A DNA stretch of 64,000 bases. Source: Prosthecobacter gellanilyticus (GTDB lineage Bacteria > Verrucomicrobiota > Verrucomicrobiia > Verrucomicrobiales > Verrucomicrobiaceae). Shown in pieces: positions 44,053 to 52,461 of the stretch. Both the position numbers and the translations under genes were made by a program. Below the pieces are notes generated by a model. That model was not told where the DNA came from, searched no databases, and worked only from the letters and a program-made list of their open reading frames with translations. Positions within the stretch are counted from its first letter, which is position 1, and each line of letters opens with the position of its first letter. Where the stretch lies: positions 25,884 to 89,883 of the forward strand of contig NZ_BKAG01000028.1 in assembly GCF_007992435.1 (NCBI RefSeq). The letters run 5' to 3'.

Positions 44053-44730
44053 ATGTATTCCGCGGCAGCCTACCTGGACCTCACCCACACACAACACGCC
44101 ATCCTGTTCCCCTCGGATGAGCCAGTGTGGACGGCGCTCACGCGCATTGAATCCTACCTGGCCTTCCGCCTGCAGCGCGATGTCCGCACCCAGGTGCCGC
44201 AAGGAGCCTTCATTTCTGAGGATGTCTTCATCGATGAAGGCACCACAATCGATCCTGGCGTGGTGATCAAAGGCCCCGCCTGGATCGGCAAAAACTGCCA
44301 CCTCCGCTCTGGCTGCTACATTCGTGAGAATGTGGTCATCGGAAACGGCTGTGTGCTCGGCAACTCATGCGAGTTCAAAAACTGCGTCATCTTTGACCAG
44401 GCCGAGGTGCCACACTTCAACTATGTGGGCGACTCCATCCTCGGTTATAAAGCGCATCTGGGTGCTGGCGTGGTGCTTTCCAACGTGCGCCTGGATCGCA
44501 AAGAGGTGACGGTGGATGATGGCAAGCAAACGCACAATACTGGCCTGCGGAAATTCGGTGCCATCATCGGCGACCATGCCGAGATTGGCTGCAACAGCGT
44601 GATCAATCCCGGCTCCCTCATCGGACCGCACAGCATCGTCTATCCGCTGACCAGCTTTGGTGGCGTGCTGCCAGCCCACACCATTTTGAAAACACGCCAG
44701 ACGCAGAGCGTCGTGGCACGGCGGATGTAG
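44053..44730 (+). CDS. Left-handed beta-helix (hexapeptide) protein, GlmU C-terminal-like
   Basis: The 225-residue protein is built largely of hexapeptide repeats (about 50-215: ISEDVFIDEGTTIDPGVVIKG, CYIRENVVIGNGCVLGN, LGAGVVLSNVRLDRKEV, IGDHAEIGCNSVINPGSLIG), the fold of bacterial acyltransferases. No nucleotidyltransferase domain precedes it, so it is shorter than GlmU (about 450). The pattern FKNCVIFDQAEVPHFNYVGDSILG resembles the UDP-GlcNAc pyrophosphorylase/acetyltransferase family. Sugar-nucleotide acylation is inferred; the substrate is unknown. The gene starts 3 bases after frr and converges on plsY. Confidence 0.85.
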   Translation: MYSAAAYLDLTHTQHAILFPSDEPVWTALTRIESYLAFRLQRDVRTQVPQGAFISEDVFIDEGTTIDPGVVIKGPAWIGKNCHLRSGCYIRENVVIGNGCVLGNSCEFKNCVIFDQAEVPHFNYVGDSILGYKAHLGAGVVLSNVRLDRKEVTVDDGKQTHNTGLRKFGAIIGDHAEIGCNSVINPGSLIGPHSIVYPLTSFGGVLPAHTILKTRQTQSVVARRM

Positions 44731-44766
44731 AAAGAAGTTCGATGGGCAAAGCCGTCTAACCAACGA

Positions 44767-45408
44767 TCATTTTTTCTTGCCTGCGCGTGGCTCCGTGCCA
44801 GCCAGCAAGCGGCTGATGTTGGACTTGTGCCGCAGGATGACCAGCAGCATCACCAGCACACCGAAGCCAAGCATCACATAATCCCAGGAGCCTGAGCGGG
44901 CCATCAGGATGACCATGGTCAGCGCCACGCCCACGCCGGACATCATGGAGGCCAGTGACACATAGCGGGTGGTGAAAAAAAACAGCAGCCAGACCAGCAG
45001 GCCGCCCAGCATGGCCAGCGGAGCCATGCCACACAGAGCGCCGCCGGTAGTGGCCACGCCTTTGCCGCCTTTGAAGCCCAACCAGAAGGTAAACATATGC
45101 CCCAGCACCGCCGCGAGCCCGGTCAGCACGGCTGCGGTGGAGATCAGATGCGCGCCCTCTGGCATGGTGGCGAGCCAGCTCTTGGCCAGCCAGACGGGCA
45201 GCCAGCCCTTCAGGAAGTCCAGGATGAAGACGGGAATACCGATGCCCTTCCCCAGAACACGGATGGCATTCGTGGCGCCGATGTTTCCGCTGCCATGCTG
45301 GCGGATGTCGATGCCCCGGATCATCTTGCCAGCAAGATAGCCGAACGGCGTGGCACCGCTGACGTAGCCGCCAAGCACGGGAACAAGAAGGGCAAGAGTG
45401 GGAGACAT
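44767..45408 (-). CDS. plsY: Glycerol-3-phosphate acyltransferase PlsY
   Basis: PlsY transfers acyl groups from acyl-phosphate to glycerol 3-phosphate, the first step of phospholipid synthesis. ATG 45408 gives 213 residues with five to six membrane helices. Conserved loops are visible: GYVSGATPFGYLAGKMIRG, DIRQHGSGNIGATNAIRVLGKG (motif 1), KGGKGVATTGG (motif 2, phosphate loop) and the RHKSNISRLLAGTEPR (motif 3). The usual C-terminus is extended by a short Lys tail. It is divergent from the secretion ATPase gene and probably monocistronic. Confidence 0.96.
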   Translation of the reverse strand: MSPTLALLVPVLGGYVSGATPFGYLAGKMIRGIDIRQHGSGNIGATNAIRVLGKGIGIPVFILDFLKGWLPVWLAKSWLATMPEGAHLISTAAVLTGLAAVLGHMFTFWLGFKGGKGVATTGGALCGMAPLAMLGGLLVWLLFFFTTRYVSLASMMSGVGVALTMVILMARSGSWDYVMLGFGVLVMLLVILRHKSNISRLLAGTEPRAGKKK

Positions 45409-45476
45409 GGGTTCGCAAGTAGCGTGCTCCAGCCGTCTCCGCCAAGCAGAAAAGCGGCGGGACAAGGCTGCCATGA

Positions 45477-45506
45477 TTGACACAGCGGCGCTCTTTCAAC
45501 TAAAAC
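45477..45506 (+). promoter_or_regulatory. Candidate promoter of the type II secretion/pilus locus
   Basis: A perfect TTGACA (45477-45482) is followed after 18 bases by TAAAAC (45501-45506; four of six positions match TATAAT). The first ATPase gene starts 40 bases downstream at 45547. Confidence 0.45.
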
Positions 45507-45546
45507 ACCAATTCCAACGATAAATCAGCGCCCCCCGACTGACCGC

Positions 45547-47202
45547 ATGTATTCCAACGAAGATTTCCTCATCGAGCTGCTCACTGAGGCAGGCTATGTC
45601 AGCCCTCAGGACCTCCAGCAGGCCAAGATTAACAAAAAAGGCCAGGAGACACCCCTCACCACCCTAATCAAAACCGGGGTGGTGAATGAGGAGCAGCTAG
45701 CCCAGCTCGTCGCCTCGAACAGCGGCATGGAATACGTGGACCTCCACGGCTTCCCTGCCAATCCAGCGCTGAAAACCCTGGTGGCTCTAGAGCTCGCCAA
45801 GAAATACAAGATCGTCCCCATCGGCATGAATGGCTCCGCCATGCAGATCGCCGTGGCAGACCCCTATGACTTTGAGACGCTGGATGCCCTGCCCCACGTG
45901 CTGCAGCCGGAGCTGGAGTTTTACTGCTCCACGCCGAACCTGATCCAGGAAACCATGGTCACCATCTATGGCAATGAAGCCATGACGGGATCGACCAAGG
46001 GCGAAGGTGCCGGCACCGTGGGAGACACAGACGCGCCGATCATCAAGCTGGTGGAAAACATGCTGATGGACGCCTTCCGTAACAAGACGTCTGACATCCA
46101 CATCGAGCCGCTGGAAAAAGACATCCGCGTCCGCTTCCGCATGGACGGTGTCATGGTGGACATTGAGCACCATCCGAAGCGCCTGCTTTCCTCCATCATT
46201 GCCCGTATCAAGATCATGACGGGCACGATGAGCATTGATGAAAAGCGCGTGCCGCAGGACGGTCGAATCCAGATGAAGTTCGGTGACAAGGAGCTGGACA
46301 TGCGTGTGTCCATCATCCCCACCCAGAACGGTGAGAGCGTGGTCATGCGTGTGCTGGACAAGAGCAGCCTCCGCCTCGGCCTGAGTGATCTCGGCTTCTT
46401 CAGTGATGACCAGGACACCTTCGAAAAGCTCATCTCGCTGCCTGACGGCATCTGCCTTGTCACGGGTCCCACCGGTTCCGGTAAAACGACGACGCTCTAT
46501 GCGTGCTTGAACTTCATCAACCGTCCGGACCGCAAGATCATCACGGTGGAAGACCCCGTGGAATATGAACTCCCGGGCATCAACCAGGTCATGGTGAGAG
46601 AGGATGTGGGCATGACCTTCGCCGCAGCACTGCGAGCCATGCTGCGTCAGGCGCCGAACATCATCATGCTGGGGGAAATTCGAGATAGCGAGACCGCTGG
46701 CATCGCCATCCAGGCCTCCCTCACCGGTCACTTGGTGTTCTCCACCCTGCACACCAACGACGCGCCGAGCGCCGTGGCCCGTCTCGCGGACATCGGTGTG
46801 AAACCCTTCCTCATCGCCTCTGCGGTGCGTGGCATCCTGGCCCAGCGCCTGATCCGCAAACTCTGCGCCGAGTGCAAGCAGCCAACCGGCCTCTCGGACA
46901 AGGAAATGCGTCACCTCGGGCTGGAAGCCAGCCAGATGGCAAGCGCGAACATCATGGGGCCGCAGGGCTGCAACAAGTGCCGAAACTCCGGCTACCGTGG
47001 CCGAATGGTCATCGCTGAAATCTTCAAGGTGGATGATGAAGTGCGCACCATGATCAACCAGGACCTCACCACCCCCCAGCTGCGCAAGCGTGCGCGCGAG
47101 CTCGGCATGAGAACCCTGCGCGAGGACGGAGTCCGCAAGGTGCTGGCCGGTGTCACCACAGCCAGCGAGGTGATCGACGCCACCATGTCTGACGCCGAAT
47201 AG
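45547..47202 (+). CDS. GspE/PilB-family assembly ATPase, first copy
   Basis: This 551-residue hexameric ATPase drives pseudopilus or pilus extension from the cytoplasmic side. An N-terminal MshEN-type domain (about 1-140) precedes the ATPase core. Walker A is GPTGSGKTTT at 307-316 (K313); the Asp box region is IITVEDPVEYELPGI, Walker B lies in IIMLGEIRDSETA, and the His box is STLHTNDAPSA. A zinc-type tetracysteine (CAEC...CNKC, about 439-479) is present. The ExDIHIEP arginine-finger segment (TSDIHIEPLEKDIRVRFRMDG) is intact. The first gene of the locus, it is followed 53 bases later by a second, similar ATPase. Confidence 0.93.
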   Translation: MYSNEDFLIELLTEAGYVSPQDLQQAKINKKGQETPLTTLIKTGVVNEEQLAQLVASNSGMEYVDLHGFPANPALKTLVALELAKKYKIVPIGMNGSAMQIAVADPYDFETLDALPHVLQPELEFYCSTPNLIQETMVTIYGNEAMTGSTKGEGAGTVGDTDAPIIKLVENMLMDAFRNKTSDIHIEPLEKDIRVRFRMDGVMVDIEHHPKRLLSSIIARIKIMTGTMSIDEKRVPQDGRIQMKFGDKELDMRVSIIPTQNGESVVMRVLDKSSLRLGLSDLGFFSDDQDTFEKLISLPDGICLVTGPTGSGKTTTLYACLNFINRPDRKIITVEDPVEYELPGINQVMVREDVGMTFAAALRAMLRQAPNIIMLGEIRDSETAGIAIQASLTGHLVFSTLHTNDAPSAVARLADIGVKPFLIASAVRGILAQRLIRKLCAECKQPTGLSDKEMRHLGLEASQMASANIMGPQGCNKCRNSGYRGRMVIAEIFKVDDEVRTMINQDLTTPQLRKRARELGMRTLREDGVRKVLAGVTTASEVIDATMSDAE

Positions 47203-47255
47203 TCTGAGAAGAACCCGCGAACCTTAAACAGCGCACTTCCCCCCTCCCCCCCGAT

Positions 47256-48914
47256 ATGACCCCCCAAAACGTCATCGACATGCTTGAGTCACGCGGAGTG
47301 ATCGACTCCGGCGTGGCCGAAGGCCTCAGCCAGGACTGCATCCACAATGGCAAAGAGATCCTTCAAACCCTTATTGATTATGGCATCTACCAGAATGAGG
47401 ACCAGTTCTGGGCCGCCGTGGCGGAAGAACTCGGCGCCGACCATTTTGATCTTTCGACCTACGAGCCACCGCCATCTGTCATCAACATCATCCCGGCTGG
47501 CATGGCCCGCCTCTATGGTGCCTTCCCCATCACGCTGGACGCACGCGGCTTGCACGTGGCCTTCACGGATCCGCTGAATCCCCAGCTGGTGGAAGACCTG
47601 CATTTCGGTCTCGGCAAGCAGGTGGTGCCCGTGGTGGCCCGCCGCAGCCAGGTCCAGGCCTTGATTGACAAGCATTACGGCAATGCCGCTCCGAGCATCG
47701 AAGACATCTTTGGCGGCCTCGCCACAGCAGGCAAAGACTCGCCGGAAGTGGAGGCGAACTCCGCTCCGATCGTGAAGTTCGTCGATCTCGTGATGACCCA
47801 GGCCATCAAGGAAAAGGCCTCGGATATTCACTTTGAACCCTTCGAGCACGAGTTCAAGATCCGCTACCGCGTGGACGGTGCGCTGTATGAAATGGCACCG
47901 CCGCCAGTGCACCTGGCAAACTCGGTGATCTCCCGCGTGAAGGTCATGTCGAACATGAACATCGCCGAGCGCCGCGTTCCGCAGGACGGACGCATCATGA
48001 CGGTGGTGAACGGCAAGCCGGTGGACATGCGTGTAAACTCCCTGCCCACCCAGCACGGCGAGTCCGTGGTGCTTCGTGTGCTTGACCGTAGTTCCGTGAA
48101 CCTGGATCTGGAGCATCTGGGCATGCCGACCTATCTCTTTGATTACATCACCGAGACCATTGAGAAGCCGAACGGCATCTTCATCGTCACAGGCCCCACA
48201 GGTGCTGGCAAGACCACCACTCTTTACGCCTGCCTCCGCCGCATCAACCAGATCGACACGAAGGTGCTCACAGCGGAAGACCCGGTGGAGTATGAGCTGG
48301 ATGGCATCATGCAGGTGCCCGTGAATGACGCGGTCGGCCTCACCTTTGCCAAGGCGCTGCGCTCCTTCCTGCGTCAAGATCCAGACAAGATCATGGTGGG
48401 AGAAATGCGTGACATGGAAACTGCCCAGATCGCCATTCAGGCATCCCTGACCGGCCACTTGGTACTCAGCACACTGCACACCAACGATGCGGCCGGTGCC
48501 GTGACCCGTCTGGTGGACATGGGTGTCCAACCTTTCCTCATTTCTGCCACGCTTGAGGGCATCCTGGCTCAGCGACTTCTGCGCACGATCTGCAAGAACT
48601 GCAAGGCGCCGTATGACCCCAGCCTCTCCATCCTGAACCAGCTGGGTCTCAGCCAGAGCGATATCGGCGGGAAGCAATTCTACACCGGTGCTGGTTGTGA
48701 CAAGTGTGGCGGCTCCGGCTACAAGGGCCGCAAAGGCATCTACGAGCTGCTGAATGTAAACGACCCGATCCGCGACCTCATCATCGAGCGAGCGCCAACG
48801 CTGGTCCTGAAGCAGAAAGCTGTCGAGCTCGGCATGATGACTTTGCGCGAGGACGGCCTGCGCAACATCTACGATGGTGAAACCTCCATCGAAGAAGTGC
48901 TGAAGTACACCTGA
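47256..48914 (+). CDS. GspE/PilB-family assembly ATPase, second copy
   Basis: The 552-residue protein has the same architecture as its upstream neighbour: MshEN-type N-terminus, SDIHFEPFEHEFKIRYRVDG, Walker A GPTGAGKTTT at 313-322 (K319), VLTAEDPVEYELDGIMQ, the Walker B region IMVGEMRDMETAQIAI, STLHTNDAAGA and the tetracysteine CKNC...CDKC. It is clearly a diverged paralogue rather than a recent copy, and it looks like an extension ATPase, not PilT (it has the N-terminal domain and tetracysteine). It may form mixed hexamers with the first or serve a different substrate set. The downstream gap (48915-49039) has only a small AT hairpin before gspF. Confidence 0.93.
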   Translation: MTPQNVIDMLESRGVIDSGVAEGLSQDCIHNGKEILQTLIDYGIYQNEDQFWAAVAEELGADHFDLSTYEPPPSVINIIPAGMARLYGAFPITLDARGLHVAFTDPLNPQLVEDLHFGLGKQVVPVVARRSQVQALIDKHYGNAAPSIEDIFGGLATAGKDSPEVEANSAPIVKFVDLVMTQAIKEKASDIHFEPFEHEFKIRYRVDGALYEMAPPPVHLANSVISRVKVMSNMNIAERRVPQDGRIMTVVNGKPVDMRVNSLPTQHGESVVLRVLDRSSVNLDLEHLGMPTYLFDYITETIEKPNGIFIVTGPTGAGKTTTLYACLRRINQIDTKVLTAEDPVEYELDGIMQVPVNDAVGLTFAKALRSFLRQDPDKIMVGEMRDMETAQIAIQASLTGHLVLSTLHTNDAAGAVTRLVDMGVQPFLISATLEGILAQRLLRTICKNCKAPYDPSLSILNQLGLSQSDIGGKQFYTGAGCDKCGGSGYKGRKGIYELLNVNDPIRDLIIERAPTLVLKQKAVELGMMTLREDGLRNIYDGETSIEEVLKYT

Positions 48915-49039
48915 ACCCGCTCGTCAAAATCACGATTTTGCCACCCCAAGTACCATAAATTAGGTGGACAGAATCAATCGCAGACAAGTAATCTCTCGAT
49001 TCACGAAATAATTCCGCAGCAGCAGATTCCCCCTCCTCT

Positions 49040-50329
49040 ATGCCGAAGTTCCATTACATCGCCCTCGATCAAAACGGCCAGGAAGTGGCCGGAGAGTTGG
49101 ATGCCTCCAACGAAGCCGAGGCCATCAATCTGCTCCGCCAGAGCCAGCTTTACCCCACTCAAGTCGCCCAGGAGGGCAAGGGGGACGCCGCCGTCAAAAA
49201 GAAGGCCAAAACCACTGCTGCCAAAGGCGGCAAGGGCAAGACCGTCAAGGCCGGCGCCAATGCCAAGGTCAAAGCCAAGGCGCTGATGGTTTTCACCCGT
49301 CAGCTGGCCACACTCATTGACTCCGGCCTGCCTCTTCTCCGCGGTCTCACCGTGCTGAGCCGCCAGGAGCCGAACCCGATCATGAAGTCCACCATCGCCA
49401 CGCTGGCGGACAACGTGCAGACCGGCAGCACCTTCTCGGAAACGCTGACCCAGTTCCCCAGGATCTTTAACAAGCTCTATGTGAACATGGTGAAGGCTGG
49501 CGAGCTGGGTGGTGTGCTTGAAATCGTTCTCAACCGTCTCGCTGAGTATCAGGAGAAGGCGCAAAAGCTGAAGAACAAGGTGTTGGCGGCGATGATTTAC
49601 CCCATCGTTGTCATGGTCATCGCCGTGTTGATCCTTGTGTTCCTCATGCTGGTCATCGTGCCGAAGTTTGAGAAGATCTTCGAGGAAATGCTCGGTGACA
49701 AAAACAAGCTGCCCACGCTCACCAAATACGTCATCGGCTTCAGCCGCTGGATGGGTGACAACTTCATCTTCCTGGGCATCGGGGTCGCCGTGATTGTCAT
49801 CGGCTGGCGCCTCTTCGCCGCCACCGCTGGTGGACGTCGTGCCATTGATGGCTGGATGCTCAAAATGCCGCTCTTTGGAGATGTGCAGCGCAAGACCGCC
49901 ATCTCCCGCTTCACCCGCACTTTGGGCACTCTGGTCACCTCAGGTGTGCCGATTCTTCAGGCATTGAACATCACCCGTGAGACCGCTGGCAACGCCATCG
50001 TCTCCGAGTCGATCGTCAAAGTGCATGATGCCGTGAAGGAAGGTGAGTCCATGGTGGCTCCCCTGGAAGCCAGCCCCGTCTTCCCACCCATGGTGATTTC
50101 CATGGTGGACGTCGGTGAGGAAACCGGTCAGCTCCCTGAGATGCTGCTCAAGATCGCTGACGTGTATGAGGACGAGGTGGACAACTCTGTTACTGCCCTG
50201 ACTTCCATGCTGGAACCCATCATGATCGTCGTGCTCGCCCTGGTGGTCGGCACCATCGTGCTGGCCCTGTTCCTGCCGTTGATCGAGGTGATTAAACAGC
50301 TCAGCACCGGCGCCGGTGGTGGAGGTTGA
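49040..50329 (+). CDS. GspF/PilC-type inner-membrane platform protein
   Basis: The 429-residue platform protein couples the ATPase to pilin assembly. The N-terminus FHYIALDQNGQEVAGELDA and LLRQSQLYPTQV is followed by a Lys/Ala-rich linker (about 52-85). Then come two T2SSF domains: VFTRQLATLIDSGLPLLRGL with AGELGGVLEIVLNRLAEY, and FTRTLGTLVTSGVPILQAL with VGEETGQLPEMLLKIADVYE. Three membrane helices are present (about 185-210, 240-262, 395-420). It ends with a Gly-rich tail. It lies between the two ATPases and the pseudopilin gene, as expected for a Gsp/Pil operon. Confidence 0.94.
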   Translation: MPKFHYIALDQNGQEVAGELDASNEAEAINLLRQSQLYPTQVAQEGKGDAAVKKKAKTTAAKGGKGKTVKAGANAKVKAKALMVFTRQLATLIDSGLPLLRGLTVLSRQEPNPIMKSTIATLADNVQTGSTFSETLTQFPRIFNKLYVNMVKAGELGGVLEIVLNRLAEYQEKAQKLKNKVLAAMIYPIVVMVIAVLILVFLMLVIVPKFEKIFEEMLGDKNKLPTLTKYVIGFSRWMGDNFIFLGIGVAVIVIGWRLFAATAGGRRAIDGWMLKMPLFGDVQRKTAISRFTRTLGTLVTSGVPILQALNITRETAGNAIVSESIVKVHDAVKEGESMVAPLEASPVFPPMVISMVDVGEETGQLPEMLLKIADVYEDEVDNSVTALTSMLEPIMIVVLALVVGTIVLALFLPLIEVIKQLSTGAGGGG

Positions 50330-50375
50330 ACACCTCCCCCGTCTTTAGGTTCCAATCTCCAAAATCCCCCCAACC

Positions 50376-51041
50376 ATGAAAATCAACCCACGCCTGCAGG
50401 TTCGTCGGGAGGCCTTCACTCTCATCGAGCTCATCACGGTCGTCAGTGTCATCGTCATCCTCTTTGCCTTGGTCGTCGGCGGCTTCACGTATGCTGACCG
50501 TTCATCCAAGCGCAGCCGCACGGAGATCGTCATTCGCGCCTCCCGCTCTGCCTTGGAGTCCTACAAAGAGAAATTCGGTTCCTACCCTCTGGTGAACAAT
50601 GGCAGCAGCACTGTCACCGTGGCAGAGAAGTCCTACATTGCGGGCGGCGGCGCCTGCCTCTACCAGGCCTTGAGCGGAGACGGCTTCGACTTCATCGAGG
50701 GCGCCACCGGACAGGGTGTGCCGTCTTCTGATGGTCAGCTTGATGAGCACGAGGCCCCCAACGTCACCCTCAATGACATGCCCAAGGAAATGTGGGCCAA
50801 GACCGATGGCATCTACTACATGGTGGATGGTTTCGGTCACCCCATCCGCTATGTTAAAGCCGCTCCCACAACAGCGGCGATCCCCGGCCAGGGTGCTCCA
50901 GAACCCACCACGATCAACCGTGGTAGCTATGACATCTGGTCCTACGGTGAGGACGACAAGAACATTCTCTCCTCCAGTCTGGATGCCGCCAACGGCTCCG
51001 GCAGCGCACGCATCGACGTGAAGTGGATCAAGAACTGGTGA
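50376..51041 (+). CDS. Type II secretion/type IV pilin-like pseudopilin (GspG-type)
   Basis: The 221-residue protein has a class III signal: a short basic leader MKINPRLQVRREA, then FTLIELITVVSVIVILFALVV. E18 lies at position +5 of the predicted mature protein, as required for assembly. The residue before the cut is Ala13, not the usual Gly. A long N-terminal helix leads to a GspG-like globular domain (SALESYKEKFGSYPLV; DGFGHPIRYV; YDIWSYGEDD) with an acidic loop suggestive of the calcium site of major pseudopilins. It ends in DVKWIKNW. It is followed by a strong terminator, and a decayed copy of its tail lies about 250 bases downstream. Confidence 0.9.
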   Translation: MKINPRLQVRREAFTLIELITVVSVIVILFALVVGGFTYADRSSKRSRTEIVIRASRSALESYKEKFGSYPLVNNGSSTVTVAEKSYIAGGGACLYQALSGDGFDFIEGATGQGVPSSDGQLDEHEAPNVTLNDMPKEMWAKTDGIYYMVDGFGHPIRYVKAAPTTAAIPGQGAPEPTTINRGSYDIWSYGEDDKNILSSSLDAANGSGSARIDVKWIKNW

Positions 51042-51079
51042 TCAGGCTGCTGCGCACTTGACCGGATCTTTTTCAAAAA

Positions 51080-51110
51080 GGCCGTCTCTTCGGAGGCGGC
51101 CTTTTCTTTT
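51080..51110 (+). terminator. Rho-independent terminator after the pseudopilin gene
   Basis: GGCCGTCTC-TTCG-GAGGCGGCC forms a 9-bp stem (one G-U) with a UUCG-type tetraloop, flanked by A-rich and T-rich tracts (CAAAAA before, TTTTCTTTT after). Confidence 0.9.
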
Positions 51111-51278
51111 GGGTAGAGAGGAGAGGCTGAGAGGAACTTCTGACAGCTCACTTTTGGAAACGATCACCGTCCTCACAGGCGCCTCGCCAGCAACTCCAGC
51201 AGCCATGAGAGTTTTCCAGACGATCGTAAAATTGGTTAGAGGAGCATTAAAGCCGATCAACTTGATCGATGCCCAGGC

Positions 51279-51320
51279 GTGGGCACGAAGTGGATCAGGA
51301 ACTGGCAGGCGCATGCCTGC
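51279..51320 (+). pseudogene. Relic of a second pseudopilin C-terminus
   Basis: Bases 51287-51305 match the last codons of the pseudopilin gene (51020-51038) at 18 of 19 positions, and the same reading frame gives GTKWIRNWQ against DVKWIKNW at the intact gene's end. The rest of the gene is not recognisable. It lies downstream of the terminator, at the edge of the block of three opposite-strand genes. Confidence 0.45.
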
Positions 51321-51330
51321 AAAGCCTGCC

Positions 51331-52434
51331 TCACTTCTGATAGATCGGCAGGAAGTGATGATACACACTCAGGCTCAGCAGGGCCAGCGAGGTGGCATAC
51401 ACGGGGCCGGCGCTCTTCTCATTGCCGTTGCGGGGATACCAGGCCCCTTCAGCATTTTGAGATGCCACCAGCATTTGCTCCGTCTTTTGGCGGGCGGTGG
51501 CAGCGTGATCTCCACCGCGCTGATACATGCCCTGCGCGTAATAGTAGCAGCCGTAGAAGAACCAGGGCTCATTCACCTCCGGCGGAAACTTGAGCAGCCA
51601 GTTGGAGGAACCTAGTACTTCCGGGATGTCATACTGCCCTGCCACCTGCAGTGAAAGCAGACCTGCGGAGGTGGTGGAGAAAGTCTGACGACCTCCATAA
51701 GGCTCGTAGCTGAAGGCCGCTTCCATCTGCTTCAGCTGGCCGTTGCTGTCACGCTCGGCGCGATAGCTCCGTTTGATGTAAGCAATGGCGTTGTCGATGG
51801 CTTCTTTCGGCACTTCGATGCCGCTGTTCTTCGCCGCTCGAAGAGACATCAATTGCCAGACGCTGACGCTGATGTCGCTGTCACTGCTGCTCGGCTCATA
51901 ACGCCAGCCGCCGCGATTCGCCTCGCTCTTCGGCGTCTGCTGGGCTCGGAGAATGAGCTTGATCCCCTTCTCCACCATCTCACGCACCTTCTTGTCCGTG
52001 GCTGGATCTGGTGACATGCCGAGCATCTCGGTGAGCATCAGGGTCATGATGCCGTGGCCATACATGCGGCTGCGGTCACTGCGGCCGAGGTAGCCGTTTT
52101 CATCCATCTCCACATTGTCCACGATGAACTTCAGGCCGCGTTGCGCGGCTTCACTTTCTGGAGTGCTGTTCCCCGGCAGGTGACCCACGGATGCCAGCCC
52201 CATGAGCGCCAGCGCGGTCATGGCCGCGCTGTGACTGGGGATGTCTCCCGGACGCGGCTGCTGGTTGGACTTTTGCTCGCTGAAATGTCCAGCGGGTTGC
52301 TGCTGCTTCAGCAGCCAGCCCACGGCCTTGTCCACGCAGGTCTTCACCTGTGGCGAGATCAGCTCAGGCGCGGCAGCGAGAGGCTGGACGCTCACCACGG
52401 CGAGGACGAAGAGAGGCAGCAGATGACGGATCAT
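51331..52434 (-). CDS. Exported terpene-cyclase/prenyltransferase-like alpha-alpha toroid protein
   Basis: ATG 52434 gives 367 residues with a signal peptide (MIRHLLPLFVLAVVSVQPLAA). The rest is an alpha/alpha toroid of squalene-cyclase-like repeats (VDKAVGWLLKQQQPAGHFSE, SAAMTALALMGLASVGH, GGWRYEPSSSDSDISVSVWQ, TTSAGLLSLQVAGQYD, PWFFYGCYYYAQGMYQRGG). The DxDD acid motif of squalene-hopene cyclases is absent, so terpene cyclisation is unlikely. Such proteins are common in Planctomycetes and Verrucomicrobia and lack a proven function. It lies on the opposite strand from the secretion genes and is followed upstream by argA on the same strand. Confidence 0.82.
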   Translation of the reverse strand: MIRHLLPLFVLAVVSVQPLAAAPELISPQVKTCVDKAVGWLLKQQQPAGHFSEQKSNQQPRPGDIPSHSAAMTALALMGLASVGHLPGNSTPESEAAQRGLKFIVDNVEMDENGYLGRSDRSRMYGHGIMTLMLTEMLGMSPDPATDKKVREMVEKGIKLILRAQQTPKSEANRGGWRYEPSSSDSDISVSVWQLMSLRAAKNSGIEVPKEAIDNAIAYIKRSYRAERDSNGQLKQMEAAFSYEPYGGRQTFSTTSAGLLSLQVAGQYDIPEVLGSSNWLLKFPPEVNEPWFFYGCYYYAQGMYQRGGDHAATARQKTEQMLVASQNAEGAWYPRNGNEKSAGPVYATSLALLSLSVYHHFLPIYQK

Positions 52435-52461
52435 GATGTGGGGGACATGAGGCAAACGTTC

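Noticed and set aside
20572..44770. A 15-base identity CTAACCAACGATCAT at 20572 and 44756
   Set aside because: One or two exact 15-mers are expected by chance in 64 kb, and the two contexts (a gene start and a gene end) do not correspond.
47289..48677. A 462-residue minus-strand frame opposite the second ATPase gene
   Set aside because: It is a shadow of the ATPase coding sequence, with His-rich composition and no recognisable motif.
51058..51615. A 185-residue plus-strand frame downstream of the pseudopilin gene
   Set aside because: It runs through a terminator stem and is antisense to the toroid-protein gene. Only the short pseudopilin-tail match in another frame is meaningful.
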